The position numbers and the translations under genes are program-made. Positions 10,502 through 19,262 of a DNA stretch of 64,000 nucleotides are shown in pieces; position 1 is the first letter of the stretch, and every line of letters starts with the position of its first letter. The notes under the pieces were generated by a model that was given only the letters and a program-made list of their open reading frames with translations, had not been told where the DNA came from and did not search any database. The stretch comes from Mycolicibacterium iranicum (GTDB taxonomy: Bacteria; Actinomycetota; Actinomycetes; Mycobacteriales; Mycobacteriaceae), in the NCBI RefSeq assembly GCF_001650495.1, contig NZ_LWCS01000021.1, positions 232,427 through 296,426 of the forward strand. The letters run 5' to 3'.

Positions 10502-11275
10502 TCAGCCTAACGACAGGGTGCGCAGCAGAGCAGCGGCCCTCACGTCGCCGTCCACGGTCAGCGCAATGTGAACTTCCGTGGCTTCGGACTCGCCGCGCCG
10601 TCGCCATCGCACGACCACGTCCTCGCCGTACTTGATCGGACTGCGGTACTCGATCACCGCCCGGTAGGGCGGCGTGCACACTTCGGGCACCAGTGCCATG
10701 ACCTCGTGGATCGCGTGCCAATACGCCGTGTTGGTGACATGTTCGAAAAGGTCGATGTCGGTGCGGCGCAGAGCGAACGGAACCGCCTCGTCGGTGGCGT
10801 CGGGGTTCTCCAGCCAGGGTCGCCACCTCAGACGGTGCTCGTCGGTCGTCGTCGAGAACCGCTCGATGAGGGAATCTGTTGCGCGTTGCGGCGTCAGGGT
10901 TTTCGCGTTGATGGCGATCCAGAACCCCTCGGTCTCGATGCGTCCGCCATCGCTTCCGACGAGGTCGACGCGCATGGTGCACCAACGTGTCGACAGCGCC
11001 GAGCACCATCTGCTGAACGAGACTTCGTTGGGGAATTCGATCGGCTCGATCACGTCGATCACCGTGCGCTGGACCAGCCAGTGCGGATGGTCTTCGGCCT
11101 CGCCGGCATCGACGAGGTTTTCGGCGCCCACCTCCTGGATGTACCGCGCCACGCCGTCGAGGCGCAGGTTCAGATCGCTGCCGATGTCGCCCGTGGCAAC
11201 CCGCCACGCGGTGCGGTACACGTAGCCGGATTCCGGCAGCGCAGCCAGGCGACGGTTCACATCCTCGGTAGCCAT
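10502..11275 (-). CDS. acyl-ACP/acyl-CoA thioesterase, double hotdog
   Basis: At 257 residues it has the length and two-hotdog layout of the acyl-ACP thioesterase family (PF01643 type). The first hotdog carries a long helix ([20 protein letters not shown]) and [18 protein letters not shown]; the second carries [15 protein letters not shown], which resembles the catalytic HxNxxY segment. It would release fatty acids from ACP or CoA; chain length cannot be read. It starts at ATG 11275 on the minus strand, six bases downstream of the methyltransferase stop and four upstream of the crotonase gene, giving a tight minus-strand group. Confidence 0.8.
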   Translation of the reverse strand: MATEDVNRRLAALPESGYVYRTAWRVATGDIGSDLNLRLDGVARYIQEVGAENLVDAGEAEDHPHWLVQRTVIDVIEPIEFPNEVSFSRWCSALSTRWCTMRVDLVGSDGGRIETEGFWIAINAKTLTPQRATDSLIERFSTTTDEHRLRWRPWLENPDATDEAVPFALRRTDIDLFEHVTNTAYWHAIHEVMALVPEVCTPPYRAVIEYRSPIKYGEDVVVRWRRRGESEATEVHIALTVDGDVRAAALLRTLSLG

Positions 11276-11281
11276 CGATGG

Positions 11282-11881
11282 TCAGCCTACGGTTCGGCGC
11301 CACCGAAGCAGATACCGGTAGTACAGCGCGCGCCGCGTGGTCGCTCCGGGGATCACGTCGTCGGCGACGGCGCGGATCTCCGCGAGACTTTCGCGAGGAT
11401 CCGTCATCACCAATCCGACATCGGGTGTCTCGCGATGCAGCCGCGAGGCGACGCGGACGGCCGGCAAGCTGAGGCCCGCCCAAATCCAGTCCAGCGCAGT
11501 CTTGTTCGCGCTGAGTCCGACGACCGCGATCTCACCCGAGGGCGTCAACAACTCGCGCGCCTTGCTCAGCGCCGCGCGCAGGTCCATGTGGTGGATCGTC
11601 GCGACGAACGTGATCAGGTCGAAGCGGACATCGCCGGGGTCGTAGGCGTCGAAGGATCGCTCGACGATCGTGACATTCTGTCGGCCGGCGAGTCGCTCCT
11701 GCGCACGCCGCACCGCGGCCGGGTCCGCGTCGATGCCGACAATCGATCGTGACAGCGGTGCCAGGCGTTCGGCCAGCAGGCCGTCACCGCATCCGACGTC
11801 GAGGACGACGCCGTGGTGCTCGTCGGCGATGGTCGCGAGCCAGGGGTGGTAGGCGGTGTTGTGGTTCCAGTAATCGGTCAT
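11282..11881 (-). CDS. class I SAM-dependent methyltransferase
   Basis: Motif I is VVLDVGCGDGLLAERL (residues 25-40), followed by an acidic strand (IVGIDADP) and a post-motif FDLITFVATIHHM, the plan of Methyltransf_11/25 small-molecule methyltransferases. Only the frame from ATG 11881 (199 aa) is taken; a longer reading upstream would overlap the dienelactone hydrolase gene, which ends at 11889. The C-terminus has an Arg-rich ending (LYYRYLLRWRRTVG). The substrate is unknown. It lies between the hydrolase and thioesterase genes in the same direction. Confidence 0.82.
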   Translation of the reverse strand: MTDYWNHNTAYHPWLATIADEHHGVVLDVGCGDGLLAERLAPLSRSIVGIDADPAAVRRAQERLAGRQNVTIVERSFDAYDPGDVRFDLITFVATIHHMDLRAALSKARELLTPSGEIAVVGLSANKTALDWIWAGLSLPAVRVASRLHRETPDVGLVMTDPRESLAEIRAVADDVIPGATTRRALYYRYLLRWRRTVG

Positions 11882-11888
11882 GCCCGGC

Positions 11889-12629
11889 TCAGCCGGCGCT
11901 ACCGAAGCACTCGGCGAGGAAGTGAGCAGCAGATGTCCATGCCCTCGCCGAGGCGGACTCGCTGAAGAGCACACCTCGCGACGGATCGTTCGCGAAGGGA
12001 GCCATGAACGCGTGCATCGTGTTGCCGTACGCGTGCAGCTGCCAGTCGATGCCCCTGCCGGAGAACTCGGCACCCAGTGCGACCACGTCCTCCGGCGGAG
12101 CAAACGGGTCGTCCCAGCCGTGGAACACGATGATCTTCGCGGTGACGGCGGGCTGCTCATCGGCGTCCTGCGGAGGTTTGAGGAGTCCGTGGAAGCTGGC
12201 GACGCCGACGAGAGGATGGCCGTGCCGAGCCAGGTCGAGTACACATAGTCCGCCGAAGCAGAAGCCGATGGCCGCCATGCGCTGCGCATCGACCTGTGGC
12301 GCCGCGCACAAGGTCTCGAACACGGTGCCAAGGCGTTTGGCCAGCGCGAGACGATCCTCGACGAAGCCGGCCATCGCCGCGCCGGTGGTTTCGATGCCAC
12401 CGCGGCTGACGTCCTCGCCGAACAGATCCACGGCGACGGCCTGGTAGCCCTGCTCCGTCAGGCGGGCCGCGAACTGCAGCTGCGCGTCGCTGCGCCCTTC
12501 CATGCCGTGGAAGACCAACACAGTCGGCGGAGACTCGACTTCGTCGTCGTGGATGTCGTCGTGGACCAGCACAGAGTCGAAGAACCTGCCGTCGATGTCG
12601 TGCCGCAGGGAGGTGTGATGCACCGTCAC
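11889..12629 (-). CDS. dienelactone hydrolase-family protein
   Basis: The 246-residue alpha/beta hydrolase belongs to the DLH family. The nucleophile is Cys124 in IGFCFGGLC, the Asp is in HGWDDPFAP and the His in YGNTMHAFM, giving the Cys-Asp-His triad of the family. HGMEGRSDA after the first strands is the usual N-terminal feature. It starts at GTG 12629. Cytoplasmic hydrolysis of lactones or esters is expected, but nothing nearby suggests a chloroaromatic pathway. It leads a short minus-strand series with the methyltransferase seven bases downstream. Confidence 0.85.
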   Translation of the reverse strand: MTVHHTSLRHDIDGRFFDSVLVHDDIHDDEVESPPTVLVFHGMEGRSDAQLQFAARLTEQGYQAVAVDLFGEDVSRGGIETTGAAMAGFVEDRLALAKRLGTVFETLCAAPQVDAQRMAAIGFCFGGLCVLDLARHGHPLVGVASFHGLLKPPQDADEQPAVTAKIIVFHGWDDPFAPPEDVVALGAEFSGRGIDWQLHAYGNTMHAFMAPFANDPSRGVLFSESASARAWTSAAHFLAECFGSAG

Positions 12630-12697
12630 GGGACTGACGTTTCCAGGTCCTCGGGCCTTGCGCGAGGGCGTTCGCTGCCCGCAGAACCCGGGACTTG

Positions 12698-12734
12698 GGC
12701 GTCGTCGGTCAACGACACGATGACCGACGACGCC
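12698..12734. terminator. 14-bp perfect inverted repeat between the NTF2-like and hydrolase genes
   Basis: GGCGTCGTCGGTCA (12698-12711) and its exact complement (12721-12734) flank a 9-base loop. It lies just downstream of the minus-strand NTF2-like gene and before the hydrolase gene. There is no T-run, which is common for mycobacterial terminators. Confidence 0.65.
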
Positions 12735-12751
12735 GAAGTCCGGACGGGCAG

Positions 12752-13162
12752 CTAGAACTCGCCCCAGCCGCCCTGCGCCATCGTCTGGAATTTCCAGCCG
12801 CCGTCGGTCTTGACCAGCAGGTCTCCGTAGCGGACGTGCTGACGGTGCTCACCTGCGGTGATGGTCGCGTCGGTGATCACGAACACCAGGTTCTCGTTGA
12901 TGAAATGAGGCGTTCGGACAGAATCCATCGAGACGTCGCCGACCTCGCCGAGCTGTTCGGTCATCTGAGCGATGAAGGTTTCGCGGTCACATGACGCCGC
13001 GTAGCCGTCGGTCACCTCGTTGAGCGGGAACATCGCTTCGTCGGCCATCGCTTCGATGTCTTTGGCGACTGCCAGTGCGTCGTAACGCGAGAACCACGCG
13101 AGGACGTCATCGACGTCGGTGGGCGACGGAGCGAACGCGCCGTGGGCAGGAAAAGAAGCCAT
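12752..13162 (-). CDS. NTF2/SnoaL-like small protein
   Basis: This 136-residue protein has the cone-shaped NTF2-like pattern: an N-terminal helix (DVLAWFSRYDALAVAKDIEAM), a central strand series, and a C-terminal segment KTDGGWKFQTMAQGGW, typical of SnoaL_3/DUF4440-like proteins. It is either a small enzyme or a ligand-binding protein; no catalytic residue can be assigned. It starts at ATG 13162 with GGAGA before it. It is divergent from a TetR gene and shares with it a 70-base gap that contains four GTACAC-type repeats, so the TetR probably controls it. Confidence 0.7.
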   Translation of the reverse strand: MASFPAHGAFAPSPTDVDDVLAWFSRYDALAVAKDIEAMADEAMFPLNEVTDGYAASCDRETFIAQMTEQLGEVGDVSMDSVRTPHFINENLVFVITDATITAGEHRQHVRYGDLLVKTDGGWKFQTMAQGGWGEF

Positions 13163-13181
13163 GAGATCTCCTCACTATCTA

Positions 13182-13209
13182 CGTACACCGTACACCGTAC
13201 ACCGTACAC
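13182..13209. promoter_or_regulatory. four tandem CGTACAC repeats between divergent NTF2-like and TetR genes
   Basis: Four perfect head-to-tail copies of the 7-mer CGTACAC occupy 13182-13209, in a 71-base gap between divergent starts (13162 minus, 13234 plus). GTAC palindromes recur every seven bases. This may be a multimerised operator for the adjacent TetR protein; its position also makes copy-number change a possible expression switch (inference). Confidence 0.6.
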
Positions 13210-13233
13210 CCATGTCGGGATAGGATCGCCCGC

Positions 13234-13998
13234 GTGGACAGAAGCAGTGCCGGCGACCCGGTCCGCACCCTGGAGCTGTTGTGGAGGGCACCCCACAACG
13301 CGAGGGCGGCACGCGGACCGAAGCAGCGCACATCGATCGATGCCGTGGTCGCCGCCGCCATCCACATCGCCGATACCGACGGACTGTCGGCTCTGACCAT
13401 CCGTGCAGTCGCAAAGAAGCTGGGTATCGCGCCCATGGCGACGTACACCTACGTGCCGGGCAAGGCCGAACTCCTCGACTTGATCCTCGATTCGGTGTAC
13501 CTGGACATGCCGCGCACCGACATCTCTCGAATGCATTGGCGAGAAAAGGTTTCCATCGTTGCGACGGAAAACCGGACCATGCTCGTTCAGCATCCGTGGG
13601 TTGTGCAACTGGCCACCACCCGTCCGCCGCTGGGGCCGGGCACCTGCGCGAAATACGAGCACGAATTGCATGCATTCGACGGCCTCGGGCTCAGCGACCT
13701 CGAGATGGATTCGGCTCTGACGTACGTGCTCGGCTTCGTCACGGCGGTCGCCCGTATCGCGATCGACACCAGCCATGCCCGGGTAAACAGCGGAATCAAC
13801 GACCGGACCTGGTGGGAACGTGCGGAACCGCTGCTGGCGAAGGTGTTCAATGCAGAGAAATACCCGCTGGCGGCACGGGTGGGCGCAGCAGCGGGGCAGG
13901 CGTACGACAGTGCCTACAACGCGGATCACGCCTACGAATTCGGGCTCGCGCGAGTGCTGGACGGGCTCGCGACGGTGATCGACCACCCACCCGGGTAA
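13234..13998 (+). CDS. TetR-family regulator with TetR_C_11-type ligand domain
   Basis: This 254-residue regulator has its helix-turn-helix at about residues 32-80 (ADTDGLSALTIRAVAKKLGI then APMATYTYVPGKAELLDLI), preceded by a basic N-terminal arm (ARAARGPKQRTSIDAVV). The C-terminal half is long and helical, as in tetracycline-type TetR repressors. It starts at GTG 13234. It is divergent from the NTF2-like gene across the repeated GTACAC sites and convergent with the glycosyltransferase gene ten bases downstream. The effector is unknown. Confidence 0.85.
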   Translation: MDRSSAGDPVRTLELLWRAPHNARAARGPKQRTSIDAVVAAAIHIADTDGLSALTIRAVAKKLGIAPMATYTYVPGKAELLDLILDSVYLDMPRTDISRMHWREKVSIVATENRTMLVQHPWVVQLATTRPPLGPGTCAKYEHELHAFDGLGLSDLEMDSALTYVLGFVTAVARIAIDTSHARVNSGINDRTWWERAEPLLAKVFNAEKYPLAARVGAAAGQAYDSAYNADHAYEFGLARVLDGLATVIDHPPG

Positions 13999-14008
13999 AG
14001 GTGGACGC

Positions 14009-15379
14009 TCACCACGCCAGAGGTGCATCGGGCGCCACGACGTCCATGTGAAACTCGTGGCCCCGATAGGTGTACGTCTCCCCGATGTGGCTCCGGTCGC
14101 GGTCGTCCCGGAACCGAACCGTTCCGCTGCTCCATCGCTCGGCTCGATGCGCCGCCCACGAGGCGCGGCAGTGCAGTGACGCCGCATCGTGCCGAACCTC
14201 GACGGCCGCAACTCCGGGCGATGATGCGCGCGTGACGATCTCGGCGACATCCTCCCGCGGCAGGACCGGGCGGCCGCTGAGCGTGATCACGACGCGGCAG
14301 CGGCGCCGGACTGCCTCAGGCGTGGGGCCGATCTGGATGCGCGGATCGTCAGTGCGCAGTTCGCGCACGAGGCTTTCGGCGCCGGCGCCAGAAACGAACA
14401 GGCTCACGTCCTGGCCGAGGAAGCAGGCCGCGGTGCGAATCAGGGAGCCCGGGCCGTGTTCTGCGGCGTCTATTTCGACGGCGACTTCTGGGATGTCGTA
14501 ACGAAGCCCATGGACTCTCGCCTCAGGATCGGGGACTAGTCGTGACACAGCGAGTGATTCGGCGTTCTTGGCCGCGGTGCGATCGGCGACGTCACGTCCT
14601 GCCCAGTCGGCTCCGTTGTGCCACGCGACGGCATCCCGCGCATGGTGCAGGACGGCGCCGCACGTCATCGCGCGATGCGCGAACTCCCAGTCCTCACCGC
14701 CGTACTGGTCGAATGACTCGTCGAATCCTCCGCAATAGTCGAATAATTCGCGACTGCAGCACATCACCGAACTGATCACGTACCGATAGGAGCGATGGTC
14801 GATGTCGAGCAGGTTCTTGCTCCGGTGGTACGCGTCGCAGAGCCAGCGCGGCTCGTCGAGGGTGCGGGGGATGTGATGACCCGACCACCACTGCGGCAAC
14901 TGCGCCGGGGTCCAGCCGGTCAGGTCGGCATGGCGCCGTCGTCCGACCACCAGCGCGTCGGGCAGCAGTGAGGGCAGACGCGCGACGGCGGTGAGGTAGT
15001 GGGGCTCTGGCACGGTGTCAGCATCGAGGAAGCACAGGACATCGGCGTCGGTGTGGCGGACGCCGAGGTTGCGGGCCGCCGCGGCACGAAAGCCCTTGTC
15101 CTGCTGGCGGACCACCGAACAGCGCAACGACGTGGCCGAGACATCGGGTGGCTGCCGGGACCCGTCGTCGCAGACGACGACCTCGACGAGCTCACGGGGA
15201 TAGTCTTGCGCGCCGAGCGCGGCCAGCACGAGGTCCAGCTCGGCCTGCTGCTCGTAGAAGGGAACGATGACCGCCAACGCCGCCGGCCGGCGCGGGGGCT
15301 CTCGGTCGAGGAGGTCCCAACGATTGCCCGGGACGACATACCGACCGTCGGTCAACGGCAGTGCTTTCAGCGATGTCAT
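14009..15379 (-). CDS. GT2 glycosyltransferase with galactosyltransferase-like C-terminal segment
   Basis: At 456 residues from ATG 15379, it shows GT-A features: VIVPFYEQQAELDLVLAAL near residue 30, VVVCDDGS, and the DXD-like CFLDADTVPEP. GGEDWEFAHRAMTCGA (the GED box of two-domain polymerising GT2 and Glyco_transf_7C enzymes) comes later, followed by a C-terminal domain of about 150 residues of uncertain role. The start shares bases with the stop of the next gene upstream (15376-15378), so the two are translationally coupled. It likely adds sugars to a surface or capsular glycan; the donor is unknown. Confidence 0.83.
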   Translation of the reverse strand: MTSLKALPLTDGRYVVPGNRWDLLDREPPRRPAALAVIVPFYEQQAELDLVLAALGAQDYPRELVEVVVCDDGSRQPPDVSATSLRCSVVRQQDKGFRAAAARNLGVRHTDADVLCFLDADTVPEPHYLTAVARLPSLLPDALVVGRRRHADLTGWTPAQLPQWWSGHHIPRTLDEPRWLCDAYHRSKNLLDIDHRSYRYVISSVMCCSRELFDYCGGFDESFDQYGGEDWEFAHRAMTCGAVLHHARDAVAWHNGADWAGRDVADRTAAKNAESLAVSRLVPDPEARVHGLRYDIPEVAVEIDAAEHGPGSLIRTAACFLGQDVSLFVSGAGAESLVRELRTDDPRIQIGPTPEAVRRRCRVVITLSGRPVLPREDVAEIVTRASSPGVAAVEVRHDAASLHCRASWAAHRAERWSSGTVRFRDDRDRSHIGETYTYRGHEFHMDVVAPDAPLAW

Positions 15380-16371
15380 CGATGGCAGTCCGCGAAGAAC
15401 TCGGCGTACTGGCGCGCGACGTGCTCTGGGGTCGGTCTCAGCACCGTGTCGGCGGTGAGCCACGTTGATTCCGGTGTGGCCAAGGCGTATTCGATTGCAG
15501 ATCGCAAGCCCGCGGCGGTGTCTGGATACAGCGTCAGAGAACCTGGGTTGCGTTCCTCGAACTCCAATGTGTAGCGGTGGGTCGGCGCCAGCGGACGTCG
15601 ACCGGCCGACAGCCAGGAATTGATCGAACCCGAAGCCGAGATGTGCCGATGGGCCACGACGGGGACGGCGACTCGTTGCAGCATTGCCGGCACCTGTGAG
15701 TCGGCGACGTGCCCCGTGACGTGGAAGGTGACGCCTTTGCGATGGGCGCAGGTCTGCAGATCGATCGCCACATCGTCATGGCCGAGCGAGGTTTCGCCGA
15801 TCGCCAGCATCTCCACCCCGCCGGATTCGGGCAGCGCCGCAAGTACCTCGGCGTGGCCCTTGCCCGGATAGATGTAACCGAACACGCCCACGGTCCGGTC
15901 GCAGCCGCGGGTGGCGGGAGCGCAGGCCCGGGGACCGATCGGCAGCGGGATCACCGCGAGGCGCGATGGCTCTATGCCGCAGTCGCGCAACAGTTCACGC
16001 TCATGATGGCTGCTGACGACGACTCCCTGGCAGGCCGCCGACACGGCGGCGTACGCCTCGGTCCTGCGGGCGAAATTCTTGCCGTCGGATGGTTGAGGTA
16101 TGTCGTGAAGCGTCGCGGTCGTCTGTCCCAGGGCGCTGGCTGCCAGTGACGCGATGGTGTCGGCGGCGTATTCCGGACAGTCCCCGAACAGGCGGTCGGT
16201 GAACTGGAGATGGATGGCGTCGGCGCGCAGCGGCGTCGAGAGGATGCCGTGGTGCGCCGTCCACTGTCTGCGCACATCGAAACCGCCGGCGCGCATGGTC
16301 CCGTAGAGATTCCAACCGAATCGGACGACGCCGTGCGGGCGGGGTCCGACGAGCAGATGGGTGATGGTCAC
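15376..16371 (-). CDS. GT-B (GT4-like) glycosyltransferase
   Basis: The frame from GTG 16371 gives 331 residues and overlaps the stop of the WcbI-like gene, matching the coupling seen downstream. ITHLLVGPRPHGVVRFGWNL opens the N-terminal Rossmann half; VGVFGYIYPGKGHAEVLAAL is the start of the C-terminal half, as in GT4 enzymes. A shortened acceptor domain (TLHDIPQPSDG) and a C-terminal sugar-nucleotide region (SASGSINSWLSAGRRPLAP) follow. A longer upstream reading would lie inside the neighbour. Product sugar unknown. Confidence 0.72.
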   Translation of the reverse strand: MTITHLLVGPRPHGVVRFGWNLYGTMRAGGFDVRRQWTAHHGILSTPLRADAIHLQFTDRLFGDCPEYAADTIASLAASALGQTTATLHDIPQPSDGKNFARRTEAYAAVSAACQGVVVSSHHERELLRDCGIEPSRLAVIPLPIGPRACAPATRGCDRTVGVFGYIYPGKGHAEVLAALPESGGVEMLAIGETSLGHDDVAIDLQTCAHRKGVTFHVTGHVADSQVPAMLQRVAVPVVAHRHISASGSINSWLSAGRRPLAPTHRYTLEFEERNPGSLTLYPDTAAGLRSAIEYALATPESTWLTADTVLRPTPEHVARQYAEFFADCHR

Positions 16372-17318
16372 GACGCGGCAGAGACCTTGAGGAGCCCGAG
16401 GATGTCCATCATCTCGGCATGTCTGGTGATCGCCAATGTGACGTAGTCGGGGTTGGCAACATACCAATCCAGCTGTGCCGCATGCACGCTGTCCACGGAG
16501 AGGCGGGTGCCGTGGTGCATCCAGTGGCTGCGGGGCGCGGCATCGAGAGCCAGAGCGGTGAGTACCCGTGGTTCCAGGGGTGCGTGCACGGAGTCCAGGA
16601 GAGTGCGGCTGATCGTGGGCACCGGTAGGCGCAAGTCTGCGGCGTCCAGGATTCGGCGTCCGAGTGCCTCGAGCACCGGGTTACCGGGATGGTTGATGGT
16701 GTGTGCGGCCTGGGCCCCGGACTCCTCGAGGACATCCGAGACGCTCACGTCGCAGTCACGCCGCTCACGGCGCGCGAGTTCCGCGCGACTGGCCTCGGCA
16801 GCAGAATGAAATTGTTCAGCCGTCACATCGATATCCCAGGTCGCGGTCGTGGACAGCCCTGCTCGAGCGGCGGCCACGGTACGCAGGTCGTGGTAGGGCA
16901 CCGCTGGTGGGACCACCGAGCGGTCGGCGGGGTGCCGGACGATGGCCTGGAATGGGTACAGGCCCGCGTATCGGATCACCGGCCATCGAATGCAGGTCGC
17001 GGACGGTGAAAGTCGTTCTGCCAGTTCGGAAGTACCGAGTGGGAGATCCCGGTAACCGTCACGGATGGGCTGACTGATCAGCATGGCGGACTTCGCGAGC
17101 AGCGTGTCGAGGTGCGGCAGGTCGCTGAGACCTAGCTCGTGTACAGGAGGGATGCGCACAGTGCGGTACGGCCGGTCCGGCACGGCATCGAGCACTTGTC
17201 TGAGTGCTTCGGCCTGGCAGTTCCCGACGACGAGCCACAGCGGGCGGTGGTCGGGCGGCGCAGCGTCCTCGCCGTAGAAGACGCCGTAGTGCTTCCGGCG
17301 TCCGGTGTCGGAGTTCAC
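16368..17318 (-). CDS. WcbI-type polysaccharide biosynthesis protein (putative acyl/acetyltransferase)
   Basis: The 316-residue protein carries the WcbI hallmark WLVVGNCQAEALRQVLDAV near its N-terminus, the GNCQ loop that in the Burkholderia capsule protein binds CoA or a nucleotide. A later conserved stretch is NHPGNPVLEALGRRIL. WcbI proteins take part in capsule or exopolysaccharide decoration. It heads a three-gene minus-strand operon with overlapping stops and starts (WcbI, GT4-like, GT2) and is divergent from another glycosyltransferase gene. This supports a dedicated glycan locus. Confidence 0.75.
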   Translation of the reverse strand: MNSDTGRRKHYGVFYGEDAAPPDHRPLWLVVGNCQAEALRQVLDAVPDRPYRTVRIPPVHELGLSDLPHLDTLLAKSAMLISQPIRDGYRDLPLGTSELAERLSPSATCIRWPVIRYAGLYPFQAIVRHPADRSVVPPAVPYHDLRTVAAARAGLSTTATWDIDVTAEQFHSAAEASRAELARRERRDCDVSVSDVLEESGAQAAHTINHPGNPVLEALGRRILDAADLRLPVPTISRTLLDSVHAPLEPRVLTALALDAAPRSHWMHHGTRLSVDSVHAAQLDWYVANPDYVTLAITRHAEMMDILGLLKVSAAS

Positions 17319-17421
17319 GCTGCGAGGTTACTTGCACACCGACCGGGGTAATGTCCGGTTACGCATTCGTCGAGACAACGGCGGGCCGTTATTCTGCCCG
17401 GGTGTCGTCTGACGGAGGTTG

Positions 17422-18486
17422 ATGTTGATCCGATTGGCGTCCGTGCCTGCCGCCCATCCGTTCGTCGGCTCCACCACCGATCCAGCGCTCGTCTCGCTTC
17501 TTCCTGACCCGATTCCTCCGGGAGCGACGCTGGCCGGCCAGTGGTGGCCTCCCCGTTGGCTCGACCCGGGATATCTAGGCGAGCACATCCACGAAATCGA
17601 CGTCCTCCATGTCCATTTCGGATTCGAAACGGTGGCCCTCGATGATTTGCGTGCGGTCTTCGAGGTGCTGCGCGCACACCGGGTGCCACTCGTGGTCACG
17701 GCGCACGACCTGACCAATCCGCATCTGACCGATCAGGCGTCCCACAGAGCCCGGCTCGATCTGCTGTTGCGCGAGGCCAGCGCAGTGATCACGTTGACGC
17801 GGGGCGCGGCGCACGCGATCGCGCAGGGGTGGGGTGTAGAGGCGATGGTGCTACCTCATCCGCATCTCTTGCCGGCCGAGTGCGTGGGGGCCCGGCGCAC
17901 GACGAGGGCGGTGCCAGTGGTCGGTGTGCACGGAAAGTTCTTGCGAGCGAACGTCGATCCGTGGCCGATCATGGACGCGCTCGTCGCCGCCGAGTGGACG
18001 GGCGGTGTCGCACTGCGATTGGACTTCGACGAGAATGCGGTCCTGGCGGGGAGCCCGGAGCTTGCACTGCAAGATCGGTTGTCGGCCTACGACGCGGCGG
18101 GCGTCGACGTGCGAGTGCATCCGCCTTTTTCCGACGCGGAACTCATCGACTACCTGGGCCAGATCGATGTGATGGTGCTGCCGTACCGGTTCGGCACACA
18201 TTCCGGTTGGGTGGAGGCATGTTTCGATGCCGGTGTGCTCGCGGTGGTTCCGAACTGCGGGTTCTTCGGTGAACAGCACGCGTCGGGCGTCTTCGGGTTC
18301 GGTCCCACCGAATTCGATCCCGATGGTCTCCTGCATGCCGTCGAGGGTGCGGTGTCGGAGGTGCGCGCCGCGCATGGGCTTCAGGATCGCGTCCGTCGGC
18401 ACGAACGGGTTCGCGAGCGAAGCGTCGTGCGAGGTCGCGTCGCCGACATCTACCGGCGTGCACTGGCGGCACGAGACGCGGCATGA
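17422..18486 (+). CDS. GT4-like glycosyltransferase
   Basis: This 354-residue GT-B protein has an N-terminal half containing DVLHVHFGFETVALDDLRAV and TAHDLTNPH, and a C-terminal half with PVVGVHGKFLRANVDPWP and VMVLPYRFGTHSGWVEACFD. The last segment has the position of the GT4 donor-binding EX7E region, with the Glu in GWVEACFDAG. GGAGG at 17414-17418 precedes TTG 17419 / ATG 17422 / TTG 17425; ATG is chosen, though the spacing slightly favours 17425. It is divergent from the WcbI operon and followed by a methyltransferase, likely co-transcribed. Confidence 0.75.
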   Translation: MLIRLASVPAAHPFVGSTTDPALVSLLPDPIPPGATLAGQWWPPRWLDPGYLGEHIHEIDVLHVHFGFETVALDDLRAVFEVLRAHRVPLVVTAHDLTNPHLTDQASHRARLDLLLREASAVITLTRGAAHAIAQGWGVEAMVLPHPHLLPAECVGARRTTRAVPVVGVHGKFLRANVDPWPIMDALVAAEWTGGVALRLDFDENAVLAGSPELALQDRLSAYDAAGVDVRVHPPFSDAELIDYLGQIDVMVLPYRFGTHSGWVEACFDAGVLAVVPNCGFFGEQHASGVFGFGPTEFDPDGLLHAVEGAVSEVRAAHGLQDRVRRHERVRERSVVRGRVADIYRRALAARDAA

Positions 18487-18510
18487 CAGGGGTACAGAAA
18501 GGTGTCGGCA

Positions 18511-19122
18511 GTGAATGACGCGATGACGGGTTTCGACCGGCCGGTGCAGACCTGGCGAGACATTCCGGGTTGGTTCCAGTGGCGGGAGGGGCAGGAGGAA
18601 GCCGCTGAGTTCTTCTCCGACGGCGACCGGTTCGTCGAGGTGGGCTGCTACCTGGGCCGCAGCATTTGCTCGCTGGCCGAGGTGGTGGCTGCGCGCGGAC
18701 TCGATGTCGAGATCATCGGCGTCGACTGGGCGCGGGGGAGCGGGCCCGAAGGCCCCGCTGACGTCAATGCCCACGGGCCCGCTGTGGAGTTCGGCGGGGG
18801 CACCATGGCGGGGCTTCTGCATCGCAATCTGATCGCCTGCGGCGCCGCGGACGCGGTCCACCTCCTGATCGACGATTCGGTATCGGCGGCCAGGCTCTTC
18901 CCAGACGAAACCCTGGCGTGGGTGCATCTCGACGCGCGGCATGACTACGACAGCGTTCGGGCGGACATCGAGGCCTGGCGCCCTAAAGTGCGGCCTGGCG
19001 GCTGGCTGTCCGGCGACGACTACGACAGCTGGAACTGGCCCGGTGTGGTGCAGGCCGTTGCAGACGCGCTGGACGGGGCCACTCCCTGGTGCACCGCGCA
19101 GTGGCGCTGGGTCAAGCCCTAG
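18511..19122 (+). CDS. class I SAM methyltransferase (Methyltransf_24-like) of the glycan cluster
   Basis: This roughly 203-residue enzyme has a motif I of the form FVEVGCYLGRSICSLAEVV, then EIIGVDWARG and WVHLDARHDYDSVRADIEAW. It resembles the O-methyltransferase/cephalosporin-hydroxylase-like group often found in glycan clusters. GTG 18511 is preferred because AGAAAGG ends eight bases before it; GTG 18502 and ATG 18523 are alternatives. It follows the GT4-like gene by about 25 bases and probably methylates a sugar of the same product (inference). It ends four bases before the tRNA-Arg gene. Confidence 0.75.
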   Translation: MNDAMTGFDRPVQTWRDIPGWFQWREGQEEAAEFFSDGDRFVEVGCYLGRSICSLAEVVAARGLDVEIIGVDWARGSGPEGPADVNAHGPAVEFGGGTMAGLLHRNLIACGAADAVHLLIDDSVSAARLFPDETLAWVHLDARHDYDSVRADIEAWRPKVRPGGWLSGDDYDSWNWPGVVQAVADALDGATPWCTAQWRWVKP

Positions 19123-19126
19123 GCGG

Positions 19127-19199
19127 CGCCCCCGGCAGGGATCGAACCTGCGGCCAACCGCTTAGAAGGCGGTTGCTCTATCCACTGAGCTACGGAGGC
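19127..19199 (-). tRNA. tRNA-Arg (anticodon TCT)
   Basis: The minus-strand cloverleaf is complete at 73 bases: acceptor GCCTCCG pairs with CGGGGGC (one G-T pair), D-arm GCTC/GAGC, anticodon stem ACCGC/GCGGT with loop CTTCTAA (anticodon TCT), T-arm GCAGG/CCTGC with TTCGATC loop, discriminator G. CCA is not encoded. Accessory genes lie on both sides. Confidence 0.95.
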
Positions 19200-19262
19200 A
19201 ACGGACTCACCCTAGCGGAATGGCCGCCAAGCAATGTCCGAGTGAAAGCCTAGTTTGGCCAA

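Noticed and set aside
11882..12400. Long upstream extension of the methyltransferase frame
   Set aside because: It would overlap the dienelactone hydrolase gene, which has a complete catalytic triad. The methyltransferase motif begins after ATG 11881.
13182..13209. CRISPR array
   Set aside because: Units are 7 bp without spacers; no cas genes. It is a simple tandem repeat.
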